In this document: in pieces, positions 1 through 7,100 of the stretch
Position numbering within the stretch: position 1 is the first letter of the stretch
Layout of the letters: the number at the start of each line of letters is the position of its first letter
DNA from: Phycisphaerae bacterium
GTDB lineage: Bacteria; Planctomycetota; Phycisphaerae; FEN-1346; JAACEH01
Reading direction: 5' to 3'
Assembly: GCA_012729015.1 (NCBI GenBank)
Contig: JAAYDY010000049.1
Coordinates: 1 to 34,206, forward strand
DNA: 34,206 bases
Program-made: the position numbers and the translations under genes
The notes under the pieces: generated by a model
Seen by the model: only the letters and a program-made list of their open reading frames with translations
Databases searched by the model: none
Told to the model about the DNA's origin: nothing

Positions 1-103
1 ATCCCGCCATAGGCTACACTCCCATACGGATCCCGCTTCCGACGCATCGCTGCCTCCTTCCTGCCCTCGAGGGCCGTTGGTTACCCCACGAGGATAACCG
101 GTT

Positions 104-121
104 GGAGGCAGCCTTTCATGG
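104..121 (+). repeat. 18-bp dispersed repeat, copy 1 (inverted copy near the window end)
   Basis: The 18 bases GGAGGCAGCCTTTCATGG recur exactly in reverse complement at 34090-34107. Both copies lie next to other repeat pieces. The first 204 bases hold no gene that I can support. Confidence 0.6.
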
Positions 122-147
122 GATTACAGCCAACAGGACTGGTATGT

Positions 148-186
148 ACCCTGCGGGCCACCCTCCCCTCAAGGGAGAGCAGTCAA
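148..186 (+). repeat. partial copy of the composite palindromic repeat
   Basis: This stretch shares the pattern CCCTGCGGGC, then CTCCC, TCAAGGGAGAGC and a GT.AAC end with 31991-32028. It sits 19 bases beyond the hemC stop. CTCCC and GGGAG can pair around a CTCAA loop. It has no T-run, so I annotate it as a dispersed repeat and not as a terminator, although it could still shape the hemC mRNA end. Confidence 0.55.
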
Positions 187-204
187 CGTCGGCTTTCGGT
201 TTCC

Positions 205-1140
205 TCAGCAGGCGGCCAGGATGTCGGCGCCGCCGGCAGCGAGCACCTCATCGCCGAGGCGTCGGGCGAGATCGAGCATCCGGTGGGCCGGGCCGCGGGC
301 TTCGCGTCGAACAAGTCGCGAGCCATCGCAGGCGGCCACCAGGCCTGTGAGGACCAGCGTGTCGTCGCCGTCGAGGCGTCCCCAAGCCGCGACGGGCGCG
401 TGGCACCCGCCGCCAAGGTGCCGCAGGAACTCCCGCTCGGCCGTCACAGCGATCCGCGAGGGCCGATGATCCAGAGCGGCAAGCAGACCGGCCAGGCGTT
501 CGTCCTGCCGACGGAGTTGCAGACCGAGGGCCCCCTGCCCCGGCGCCGGCACCATGCGGTCCGGCCCCAGGATTTCCATGGCCGGCGTCAGCAACCCCAG
601 CCGCGCCAACCCCGCCCGGGCCAGCACGACGGCATCGTACAGACCGTCGCGCACCTTCTCCAGCCGCGTGTCCACGTTGCCGCGAATGTCGGCCAGGTCC
701 AGGTCGCCGCGCAGAGCGGCCAGTTGCGCCTTGCGGCGCGGGCTGCTGGTGCCGACCCTCGCCCCCGGCGGCAACTCGGCCAGGGTCCGTCCGTCGCGCG
801 CGGCCAGGACGTCGCAGGGATCCTCGCGCTGCGGCACGGCGTCCGCCAGGCACAGCCCCTCGGCCGGCTGCGTCGGCATGTCCTTGAGGCTGTGGACGGC
901 CAGGTCGATGCGCCCCTCGAGGAGCGCCAGTTCCAGGTCTCGTGTGAAGACACCCGTGCCGCCCATGGCGCGGATGCCGGTGGCCGTGTCGCGGTCGCCG
1001 CGCGTGCGGATCGTTTCGATGCGGCACCGCACCTGCGGATGGGCGCAGACCAGGGCGCGCTGCACCGCCAGCGTCTGGGCCATGGCCAGATCGCTGCCGC
1101 GCGTGCCGATGACAATGTCCCGCTGCGTCGCGCCGCTCAC
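205..1140 (-). CDS. hemC: porphobilinogen deaminase (hydroxymethylbilane synthase)
   Basis: Cytoplasmic enzyme of tetrapyrrole synthesis that joins four porphobilinogens into hydroxymethylbilane. Visible motifs are the N-terminal GTRGSDLAMAQ, AVHSLKDMPT with catalytic Asp87, GTSSPRR near 130, RGNVDTRL near 153, and GGGCHAPVA, whose Cys246 should carry the dipyrromethane cofactor. The 311 residues match the usual length of about 310. I chose the GTG start at 1140 because GGAGGG lies 6 bases upstream and homology begins right after it; the frame stays open further upstream but looks like leader. No other haem gene is in the window. A good promoter lies at 1226-1254, so the mRNA leader is about 80 nt and contains a hairpin repeat. 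Confidence 0.97.
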   Translation of the reverse strand: MSGATQRDIVIGTRGSDLAMAQTLAVQRALVCAHPQVRCRIETIRTRGDRDTATGIRAMGGTGVFTRDLELALLEGRIDLAVHSLKDMPTQPAEGLCLADAVPQREDPCDVLAARDGRTLAELPPGARVGTSSPRRKAQLAALRGDLDLADIRGNVDTRLEKVRDGLYDAVVLARAGLARLGLLTPAMEILGPDRMVPAPGQGALGLQLRRQDERLAGLLAALDHRPSRIAVTAEREFLRHLGGGCHAPVAAWGRLDGDDTLVLTGLVAACDGSRLVRREARGPAHRMLDLARRLGDEVLAAGGADILAAC

Positions 1141-1167
1141 ACGTCCCTCCCTCGTCCGCCACGGCAC

Positions 1168-1196
1168 CCGTAGGGTGAGTCCCCCGGACCCACGCG
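1168..1196 (-). repeat. hairpin repeat family 1 (29 bp), copy in the hemC leader
   Basis: On the minus strand this reads CGCG, an imperfect stem around a GGG loop, then ACTCACCCTACGG. Other copies are at 26347, 31887, 32100 and, degraded, at 34063. The full-consensus stem is GTGGGTCC-GGG-GGACCCAC; here one right-arm base differs. It lies between the predicted hemC start site and the hemC GTG codon, so it would be transcribed. Confidence 0.7.
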
Positions 1197-1225
1197 GATG
1201 CCTGGCGCCATAGCGTGCCTGCGAC

Positions 1226-1254
1226 AGTATAGACCGGCCGAATCGGTTTGACAA
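1226..1254 (-). promoter_or_regulatory. sigma70-type promoter for hemC
   Basis: On the minus strand TTGTCA (1254-1249) and TATACT (1231-1226) are separated by exactly 17 bases. The predicted start site is near 1219, about 80 nt before the hemC GTG. Confidence 0.65.
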
Positions 1255-1345
1255 CGTCCGCGTGTGTCCATAGACTCGCCGCGAGAAGGAGCCGGGCGGC
1301 GGCCGGGGCAATCAGGAGAATCCGCACAGCGGCCGCCGTGGGACG

Positions 1346-1374
1346 GTGACAACGCCTGGGTTTCCGGGTACACT
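1346..1374 (+). promoter_or_regulatory. sigma70-type promoter for the 59-aa membrane protein and perhaps serS
   Basis: GTGACA (1346-1351) and TACACT (1369-1374) have a 17-base spacer. The predicted start is near 1381, giving a leader of about 40 nt. It is roughly 100 bases from the divergent hemC promoter. Confidence 0.55.
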
Positions 1375-1420
1375 GTGTCGGCGCGAATGTCGCTTGGACA
1401 ACCATTGAAGGAGGACGCCC

Positions 1421-1600
1421 ATGGCAGCACTCGGTCAGTGTTTCTGCATAAGGATCCTCGAAAGCATCGATCCGATCACGATCATCCTGCTGTTGCAGGT
1501 GCTCGGGCTCATCTACGTGGCGTTCGCCTTCCGGCGCATCGCCCGGAATCAGACGGAGTTGGCGCAGTACCTGAAGAACAAACTGGACAAGCAGAAGTGA
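1421..1600 (+). CDS. small single-span membrane protein (59 aa)
   Basis: Not recognised as a known family. The ATG at 1421 follows a near-perfect AAGGAGG Shine-Dalgarno (1408-1414) with ideal spacing, downstream of a plausible promoter, which is strong support for a real gene despite its size. The protein begins MAALGQCFC and has one hydrophobic span at about residues 19-37 (ITIILLLQ to VAFAF). A basic, Gln/Lys-rich cytoplasmic tail follows (FRRIARNQ, then KNKLDKQK). The positive charges after the span predict N-out/C-in topology. serS begins 83 bases downstream on the same strand with its own SD, so the two may be co-transcribed. Cys7 and Cys9 lie just before the span. Its role is unknown. 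Confidence 0.75.
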   Translation: MAALGQCFCIRILESIDPITIILLLQVLGLIYVAFAFRRIARNQTELAQYLKNKLDKQK

Positions 1601-1683
1601 CCATCGGCCGGGGCGTCGCGCGTGCCGCCAGCGTATGCGGGCACAAGGACGACGGCCCGGGCGGCAAGGAAGGATGACAAGCC

Positions 1684-2952
1684 ATGTTGGATCTCAACGT
1701 GATCCGCAGCGAACCGGAGCAGGTGGCGACGGGTCTGGGGCGTCGCGGCGGCGGACACACGCTCGACACGATTCTGAAGATCGACGAGAACCGTCGCGCG
1801 CTGATCACCGAAAGCGATGAGCTGCGCAACCGGCGTAACGTCGTCTCGAAGGAAGTCGGGCGGTTGAAGGCCTCCGGCGGCGACGCGACGGCACAGATGG
1901 CCGAGAGCAAAACCATCGGCGAGCGGATCAAGCAGATCGAGGGCGACCTGCGCGACCTGGACGAGTCGCTGCGGCAGGCCCTGCTGATGCTGCCGAACGT
2001 GCCGGCCGAGGACGTGCCAGACGGCGCCGGCGCCGAGGACAACCAGATCGTCAAGACCATCGGCGAGAAGCCGCGGTTCGATTTCCAGCCGCTGCCGCAC
2101 TGGGACGTCTGCGAGAAGCTGGGCGTGCTGGACATGGCTCGTGCGGCAAAGATCGCCGGCAGCGGGTTCCCGCTGTTCGTCGGCCAGGGGGCGCGCCTGG
2201 TGCGGGCCCTGCTGACGTGGATGCTCGACGTGCAGACCGGGCAGAACGGGTACACGGAAGTGTGGGCCCCCGTGCTGGTCAACCCGAAGACGATGACCGG
2301 GACCGGCCAGTTGCCGAAGTTCGAGGAAGAGTTGTACCGCCTGCGCGACGACGACCTGTACCTGATTCCGACGGCCGAGGTGCCGGTGACGAACCTCTAC
2401 CAGGACGAGATCCTGGCCGAGGCGGATCTGCCGATGCTGCGGACGGCGTATACGCCGTGCTTCCGCCGCGAGGCCGGCGCCGCCGGTCGCGACACGCGCG
2501 GCATGATCCGCGTGCACCAGTTCGACAAGGTCGAGATGGTCAAGTTCACCACGCCCGAGGCGAGCCCCGCCGAGCACGAGTCGCTGACGGCCAATGCCGA
2601 AGGACTGATCGAACAACTCGGCCTGCCCTATCGCCGCGTGCTGCTCTGCGCCGGCGACATGGGCTTCTCGGCCCGCAAGTGCTTCGATCTGGAGGTCTAT
2701 GCCGCCGGGTGCGACCGCTGGCTGGAGGTGTCAAGCTGCTCGAACTTCGGCGATTTCCAGGCCCGCCGCGCCAACATCCGTTACCGCGACGCCGGCGGCA
2801 AGGTCCGCTTCGTTCACACCCTGAACGGCAGCGGGCTGGCGTTGCCGCGCATCTTCATCGCCATCATGGAGAACTTCCAGCAGGCCGACGGCCGCGTGCG
2901 TGTGCCCGAGGTGCTGCGACCCTACATGGGCGGCGCGGAGTTCGTCGGCTGA
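1684..2952 (+). CDS. serS: seryl-tRNA synthetase
   Basis: Class II aminoacyl-tRNA synthetase that charges tRNA-Ser with serine in the cytoplasm. The start MLDLNVIRSEPE is the family hallmark. Residues of about 27-105 form the charged antiparallel coiled-coil arm that contacts the tRNA long variable arm. The catalytic core shows TAEVP (230-234), motif 2 as CFRRE with GMIRVHQF (259-280), and motif 3 as NGSGLALPR (381-389). The 422 residues are typical of bacterial SerRS. AAGGAAGGA lies just upstream of the ATG. It ends 12 bases before the stop of the convergent operon at 2965, with no room for a separate terminator. Confidence 0.99.
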   Translation: MLDLNVIRSEPEQVATGLGRRGGGHTLDTILKIDENRRALITESDELRNRRNVVSKEVGRLKASGGDATAQMAESKTIGERIKQIEGDLRDLDESLRQALLMLPNVPAEDVPDGAGAEDNQIVKTIGEKPRFDFQPLPHWDVCEKLGVLDMARAAKIAGSGFPLFVGQGARLVRALLTWMLDVQTGQNGYTEVWAPVLVNPKTMTGTGQLPKFEEELYRLRDDDLYLIPTAEVPVTNLYQDEILAEADLPMLRTAYTPCFRREAGAAGRDTRGMIRVHQFDKVEMVKFTTPEASPAEHESLTANAEGLIEQLGLPYRRVLLCAGDMGFSARKCFDLEVYAAGCDRWLEVSSCSNFGDFQARRANIRYRDAGGKVRFVHTLNGSGLALPRIFIAIMENFQQADGRVRVPEVLRPYMGGAEFVG

Positions 2953-2964
2953 GAGGGCCCTCGG

Positions 2965-3174
2965 TCACAACCATTCGCTGAGGCCGTAGAGGGCAATCGC
3001 CAGCAGGATCATGAAGCCCGTGACGCTGACGAAGAAATGGAGAACGCCCCAGGCGATGTCGCGGGGCGTGTCGTACTGGGTGGTCTTGTAGACGATGCCC
3101 ACGACGATCGCCAGGGGATAGTAGTACCACAGCGGATTTGAGGCTGCGAAGATCTTGGCGAGCAGGTCGATCAT
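2965..3174 (-). CDS. small two-span membrane protein (69 aa), last gene of coupled operon
   Basis: I do not recognise a family. The protein has two hydrophobic segments, about residues 17-30 (YYYPLAIVVGIVY) and 41-65 (AWGVLHFF to ALYGL), joined by a polar YDTPRD loop. Its ATG overlaps the stop of the preceding membrane protein gene in an ATGA tetranucleotide (3174-3171), so it is probably translated by coupling and forms part of the same four-gene unit. The conserved operon position suggests a partner of the TM2-like protein. No catalytic motif is visible. Confidence 0.8.
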   Translation of the reverse strand: MIDLLAKIFAASNPLWYYYPLAIVVGIVYKTTQYDTPRDIAWGVLHFFVSVTGFMILLAIALYGLSEWL

Positions 3175-3587
3175 GCCTGGTCTCCCTTGCGCGTCGTAGG
3201 CCGCTCGATGTTGTTGGCCACCATGTACGAGTCCAGAATCACCAGCAGATTCAGCAGCCCCGCCACCAGGGTATACAGAACGCCCATCTCGAAGGCCACG
3301 CCGACATGGTTCGGCGGTCCGGACCGGGCGACCATGCCGTCGCTGATATGGTCGGCCGCGTAGGCCAGCGGCCCGGCCAGCACCTGGGCATAGAAGAGCA
3401 GGTCGCCATTGTTCACGATGCGCCACTGGCCCAGGCCCCAGCCCGCCACGAAAAGGCCGACCACGCATACGAAGAAGACGGCGGCCTTGACGCGGCGGTT
3501 CAGGTACCAGTGTCCCAGCCCCGGCAGGGCCATGGCCAGCACCACGGCGGCGACCCACGATTTGCGGTGTACGACTTTCTGGCTCAT
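3171..3587 (-). CDS. TM2-like multi-span membrane protein
   Basis: This 138-residue integral membrane protein has a short basic N-terminus (MSQKVVHRK) and then PGLGHWYLNRRVKAA near residues 22-36. That resembles the PGLGxxYxG signature of TM2-domain and related small membrane proteins; I think it belongs to a planctomycete TM2-like family, but the exact Pfam is from memory. Hydrophobic spans are near 11-31, 33-54 and 104-125. Both ends overlap neighbours by ATGA: its ATG with the stop of the lipoprotein gene at 3584, and its stop with the ATG at 3174. The function of TM2-like proteins is not well defined. In this operon it could anchor or present the two lipoprotein hydrolases. Confidence 0.85.
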   Translation of the reverse strand: MSQKVVHRKSWVAAVVLAMALPGLGHWYLNRRVKAAVFFVCVVGLFVAGWGLGQWRIVNNGDLLFYAQVLAGPLAYAADHISDGMVARSGPPNHVGVAFEMGVLYTLVAGLLNLLVILDSYMVANNIERPTTRKGDQA

Positions 3588-4438
3588 GGCTTGGAGGAGT
3601 CTCCCTGCTGGGTACGCGGCATGTCGGTCTTAGCGGCGGCGCCGGCGGCGGCCTCCTCGCCGGCCCTCAATCGCGAGGCGTCCAGCACGATTGGCGCGAC
3701 GAATCGCTTGACGAACCCCGAGCTGGACGCGCCCAGGTGGTCGCCCATGTGGCCGAAGATCACATGCGTCGCCGTCCACGGCACTTCGACCAGTTTCTCC
3801 TGGTACAGCGCCCGGACCTGCGCCGACGCGTCCTCCGGAAGACGGAACCCGTAGAGACCCGCGGCCACACCCGAACCGCGGTCCACCGTGCCGGCCAGTC
3901 CGACGCCGACGCCCAGGACACCCACGTCGGCGACGCTCGAGAAGTTGGTGATGTCGTTGCGCACGCGGTTCATGGCCGGTGCCAGGTTGTAGGTGTTCGT
4001 CAGGCTCGATGCCATGAGCACCAGGCCGTCCACCTTGACGCCGGCCGGCAACTGCTCCGCGGCAAAGACAACAATCCCCGTGCCGGCGCTGATGCCGATC
4101 AGGTGGACGGGCCTGCCGGGATGCTCGGCGACGTAGCGGGCGATGCGGTCGCTCGATTGCCGCGCGACGCCGCGGTTACGCTCCAGGTTGGTCTGGTCCT
4201 CCAGCACGTTGTGCCCGGCGGTCCAGTCCACGATCTCAATGGCGTGGTCCACGCCGCCCTCGTGCAGGCCGCGGCGAATCTGCACCGGCGCCCGCGTGAT
4301 GCCCCCTGCCCCATCAAACACCAGGACAAGGCCGTTGCCGTACCGCTCGGGAGCCGTGTAGTTCGGCTCCGCGCAGCCGCCGAGCCCCAGGCAGGCCGCG
4401 GACACCACAGCGACGACAGCCCACATACGACTCGTCAT
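3584..4438 (-). CDS. alpha/beta-hydrolase lipoprotein, paralogue 2
   Basis: Predicted envelope lipoprotein of 284 residues. A signal peptide (MTSRMWAVV...) ends in the lipobox LGGC with Cys22. The mature part begins PERYGNGLVLVFDGAGG, which parallels the paralogue encoded just upstream. The nucleophile elbow is GISAG with Ser117. A conserved ADVGVLG Asp (about 172) and GDHLG His complete a plausible Ser-Asp-His triad. The Ala/Lys/Asp-rich C-terminus looks disordered. Its ATG overlaps the stop of the upstream paralogue by ATGA, as does its own stop with the next ATG. The likely activity is esterase or lipase on an unknown substrate at the membrane. The triad is inferred from conservation between the two paralogues. 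Confidence 0.85.
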   Translation of the reverse strand: MTSRMWAVVAVVSAACLGLGGCAEPNYTAPERYGNGLVLVFDGAGGITRAPVQIRRGLHEGGVDHAIEIVDWTAGHNVLEDQTNLERNRGVARQSSDRIARYVAEHPGRPVHLIGISAGTGIVVFAAEQLPAGVKVDGLVLMASSLTNTYNLAPAMNRVRNDITNFSSVADVGVLGVGVGLAGTVDRGSGVAAGLYGFRLPEDASAQVRALYQEKLVEVPWTATHVIFGHMGDHLGASSSGFVKRFVAPIVLDASRLRAGEEAAAGAAAKTDMPRTQQGDSSKP

Positions 4439-5328
4439 GGCGTCCCTCCCTCCTGCGTCGCGTCGCCGGCCGCGGCACCCTTGGCACCGTCGGTCGAGGC
4501 CGCAGACGCCGACCCGTCGTGCTCCTCGCCGGCGGGTACAAGCGGCCGGAAGGCCTCGTGCGACTGGCCGGTGCGCATGATCGGCGCCAGGAACTCGCGG
4601 GCGAAACTCGACGTAGACCAGCCCATGTGGCCGCCCAGGTGCCCTTTCTTGAGAAACTCGCCGCCCCAGGCCGCCTGACGCACCTTGGCGTACTGGGCCC
4701 GGTCGGCGTCCGACAGATGCTCAGGCGCCTTGAACCCGATCAGCCCCGCGCCGACGGTGTGCTTGCCGTCCATCGTCGTGAACACCGACGTGCCCAGCCC
4801 CATCAGCGGCACGTCCCCGGGCGAGTGCGTGACATAGCAGTGGCGGCGAACGTGACTCAGCGCCGGCGCCAGGTTGTACTCCGGCGACAGGGCCGGGGCG
4901 AGCAGGAACGCGTTGTCCACCTGGAACCCCTCGGGCATCTGTTCGAGGGCAAAGACGACCATACCCCCGCCGCCGCTGTGGCCCACCAGGTTGATGGGAC
5001 GACCGGGGTAGAATTTGCCATAGTTGGTCACGAGCTGGACCATCTCGGCGGCGCGCCGCATGTTGCCGTTGTGGTCCCAGAGGTCGGCCACGAACATCCC
5101 GGCCGGCCCGTGGCCCCAGTTGAAGATGTGAATGGCCGCCCCAACCCCGCCTTCGTCCAGTCCGGTGCGGAGCCACCGCGGTCCGACGTTGTAACCGCCA
5201 ACGCCGTCGAGGCTCACAACAAGGCCCTTGTCCAGCCGCTCGGGACTCAGGTAATCCACCTTGCGGGCGCACCCGGCGCAGAGCATCAGCGCGAGGCTGA
5301 TCGCCATTGCCAGGATGCCGTAGGTCAC
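4435..5328 (-). CDS. alpha/beta-hydrolase lipoprotein, paralogue 1
   Basis: First gene of the four-gene coupled operon, about 297 residues. A hydrophobic signal ends in LCAGC (lipid Cys20 from the GTG start used here). The mature region opens PERLDKGLVVSLDGVGG, matching the paralogue at 3584. The nucleophile elbow is GHSGG with Ser118; SPGDVPLMG supplies Asp172 and GGHMGW supplies His234. A hydrophobic NAFLLAPALS segment and the repeated motif YNLAPA are also shared. The start is uncertain: GTG 5328 has only a distant GAGGG, whereas TTG 5334 is 8 bases from it, and the frame continues upstream into Arg-rich sequence that looks non-coding. Cellular site: lipoprotein of the inner or outer membrane. 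Substrate unknown. Confidence 0.85.
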   Translation of the reverse strand: MTYGILAMAISLALMLCAGCARKVDYLSPERLDKGLVVSLDGVGGYNVGPRWLRTGLDEGGVGAAIHIFNWGHGPAGMFVADLWDHNGNMRRAAEMVQLVTNYGKFYPGRPINLVGHSGGGGMVVFALEQMPEGFQVDNAFLLAPALSPEYNLAPALSHVRRHCYVTHSPGDVPLMGLGTSVFTTMDGKHTVGAGLIGFKAPEHLSDADRAQYAKVRQAAWGGEFLKKGHLGGHMGWSTSSFAREFLAPIMRTGQSHEAFRPLVPAGEEHDGSASAASTDGAKGAAAGDATQEGGTP

Positions 5329-5457
5329 GTTCAAGGCCGGTTCCCTCGCCGCGCGTCGACCGTGCCGCCGACAGACCGCGGCAACACGCAAGCAAACGCC
5401 CGGCAGTATAGTCCGCCAGACCATCCGGGGCAACCCGATTGTGTCGCCCCCGCGGCG

Positions 5458-6606
5458 TCAGACCTGGTCACGGACCTTCAGGAACTCGTCGATCATGGCC
5501 ATGAAGTTGTCGTACGGCGTGCCGACGGCCACGCTGTGGCTCGTGCCGAAGATGAAGCCGCTGCCCGGAGCGCCGACGCGCACCGCCTGGCGGACGGCGG
5601 CCCGGACCTCGTCGGTCGTGCCGCTCTGGAGCACCTCCAACGGCATGCCGCCCCAGAGGCAGAGCCGGTCGCCGTGGCTCGCCTTGAGCTGGTCGAGATG
5701 CACCCCCGCTGTGGCCTGGAGGCTCTGGTAGCAGTCGAACCCGGCGGCGACGAAGTCGTCCAGCAGCGGCAGGTTGTTGCCGCAGGCGTGTTTCAGCACG
5801 AACTGCCCGCGGGCGTGCAGGCGCTCGGTCCGTTCCTTGTACGCCGGGAAACAGAACTCGTGCCACATGGCCGGCGAGACCATCGGTCCGGCCTTGTAGG
5901 CGAAGTCGGCGCCCCAGATGGCACCGTCCTGCCCGTCGCGGATCGCCCAGGCATCGGCGGCGTTGGCGTCGCGCGTGGCGCGGGCAATGGCCGCCCGGAC
6001 CACATCGGGCTGGTCGATGAACATCATCAGGCCGCGCTCCATGCCGCCGACGAGCGTCCATCCGGTCTCGCCGCCGCTGGGTCCGCAGAGGAACCGCTCG
6101 CCGCGAAACGCCGCGATCAGGGCGTCCACCACCTCGTACACGCTGTCGTCCGGCCGAGTTCGCGGCGGCGCATTGTCGAACTGGGCGGCCGTGAACACCG
6201 CCTCCCGCGCCACCGGATCGTCCACGCACGTGATATCGTTGGTCGTCGGCGAGTATTTGTACACGCGGCCTTGGCGGTCCTGCCAGGTGCCGGGCGCGAT
6301 CTTCCGCGGCGGATCCGGATCGTAGTCCTTCGGCGGGAGCAGGCCCCCGGCCATGGCCGCCACATTCAGAATATCGAAACAGTCCATGCGTCGGTAGAAC
6401 TCGATGAAGTCCTCGCGCCAGCTCTGGGCCACCTCGTCGCGCCGGCTTTCCCAGAAGGCGATGGTCGAGCCCGCCTTGTTCCGCAGGAACGTTTCGCGGC
6501 CCAGCACGGCGGCCACCGTGTCGTAGTCCACGGCAAATTCGCCGTAAGGAATGCGGTCCACGGGCTCATGCCTCAGGGCAGCGACGATACGCTGGCGACT
6601 GTTCAC
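5458..6606 (-). CDS. uroporphyrinogen decarboxylase-like (URO-D/MtaA superfamily) protein
   Basis: A 382-residue URO-D-fold protein beginning NSRQRIVAALRHEPVDRIP, the standard N-terminal signature. It is probably not HemE. The family also contains corrinoid:coenzyme M-type methyltransferases (MtaA, CmuA) with zinc bound by HxC and a distal Cys. Here KHACGN supplies His273 and Cys275. The distal site reads FGTSHSVAVGTP, with Ser-His in place of the usual Cys before the conserved TPxxN. Methyl-transfer or demethylation is therefore plausible but unproven. No corrinoid protein lies nearby. The GTG start at 6606 has AAGGAG 8 bases upstream. The leader is long, and a perfect dyad overlaps the predicted promoter. 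Confidence 0.85.
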   Translation of the reverse strand: MNSRQRIVAALRHEPVDRIPYGEFAVDYDTVAAVLGRETFLRNKAGSTIAFWESRRDEVAQSWREDFIEFYRRMDCFDILNVAAMAGGLLPPKDYDPDPPRKIAPGTWQDRQGRVYKYSPTTNDITCVDDPVAREAVFTAAQFDNAPPRTRPDDSVYEVVDALIAAFRGERFLCGPSGGETGWTLVGGMERGLMMFIDQPDVVRAAIARATRDANAADAWAIRDGQDGAIWGADFAYKAGPMVSPAMWHEFCFPAYKERTERLHARGQFVLKHACGNNLPLLDDFVAAGFDCYQSLQATAGVHLDQLKASHGDRLCLWGGMPLEVLQSGTTDEVRAAVRQAVRVGAPGSGFIFGTSHSVAVGTPYDNFMAMIDEFLKVRDQV

Positions 6607-6783
6607 GGAAGGGGCTCCTTGCTCTGCGTGCGCGAGAACCGGCCGCCGCAGGCCGCGGCCGCAACGCCGTGGGCATTGTACAACAGCCGCCGCGCCGCGG
6701 ACAAGCGGCTCCCCGCCGGAAAGACGAGGCCAACCGGCAAGCGTCCCAGAGACCGGAGGATTCGTCGCCGGATGGTATTATTC

Positions 6784-6812
6784 GCAATATCAAGGGCCCT
6801 GGTGTATTTCAA
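6784..6812 (-). promoter_or_regulatory. predicted promoter of the URO-D-like gene
   Basis: On the minus strand TTGAAA (6812-6807) and TATTGC (6789-6784) have a 17-base spacer. The -10 is only fair. The -35 lies inside the 24-bp dyad, so a protein bound there would block RNA polymerase. The start would be near 6777, giving a leader of about 170 nt. Confidence 0.45.
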
Positions 6813-6822
6813 AATACACCAG
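6799..6822. promoter_or_regulatory. perfect 11-2-11 inverted repeat, probable operator
   Basis: CTGGTGTATTT, then CA, then AAATACACCAG: both arms match at all 11 positions. The A/T-rich centre stands out in a GC-rich genome. It lies in the divergent region between the URO-D-like gene (minus) and the csp gene (plus), over the predicted minus -35 and 71 bases upstream of the csp -35. The geometry suits a dimeric GntR-, TetR- or MarR-type repressor; the actual regulator is unknown. Confidence 0.6.
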
Positions 6823-6892
6823 CACTACTCCCCTGCCTCACCAGAAAGTGTGCCCAGCGTTCGACAAATGCAGCCGTGAGTGACCTTTCCGT

Positions 6893-6920
6893 TTGACTGG
6901 AGCGAAAGCCGTGTTATGCT
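6893..6920 (+). promoter_or_regulatory. extended -10 sigma70 promoter of the cold-shock gene
   Basis: TTGACT (6893-6898), a 16-base spacer, then TATGCT (6915-6920) preceded by TGT, which forms an extended -10 (TGTTATGCT). This is one of the best promoters in the window. The predicted start is near 6927. Confidence 0.7.
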
Positions 6921-6926
6921 TAGATT

Positions 6927-7100
6927 GGTGTCATGTCCGCGCCTTCGGCGCGCAAGGTGTGCGGCAACGAGAGAGACGTAGTGATGCAGCCAGGAAGTCC
7001 AACGTGGCTCATGTCCTGACCGAACGGATCACGGTAGCTGTCCGTTTCGGTCATCTTTCTTTTGGGACCCATGTGGTCCGCGTACAAGGGAGGACTTGGT
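6927..7100 (+). promoter_or_regulatory. long structured 5' leader of the cold-shock mRNA
   Basis: About 174 nt separate the predicted transcription start from the csp ATG, similar to the long leaders of enterobacterial cspA genes. Two hairpins are visible. The first is CGCGCC-TTC-GGCGCG at 6938-6952. The second pairs GACCGAACGGA (7018-7028) with TCCGTTTCGGTC (7041-7052), 11 pairs with one bulged T and a 12-nt loop. The strong SD AAGGGAGGA follows at 7086-7094. Temperature-dependent refolding is an inference from the architecture. Confidence 0.55.

Noticed and set aside
118..1173. Open frame of 351 codons on the plus strand
   Set aside because: It is antisense to hemC, shows no family similarity and is explained by GC-rich third-position bias.
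4519..6879. Open frame of 786 codons on the plus strand
   Set aside because: It spans antisense to a lipoprotein gene and the URO-D-like gene. The His/Arg/Gly-rich translation is typical of a shadow frame.
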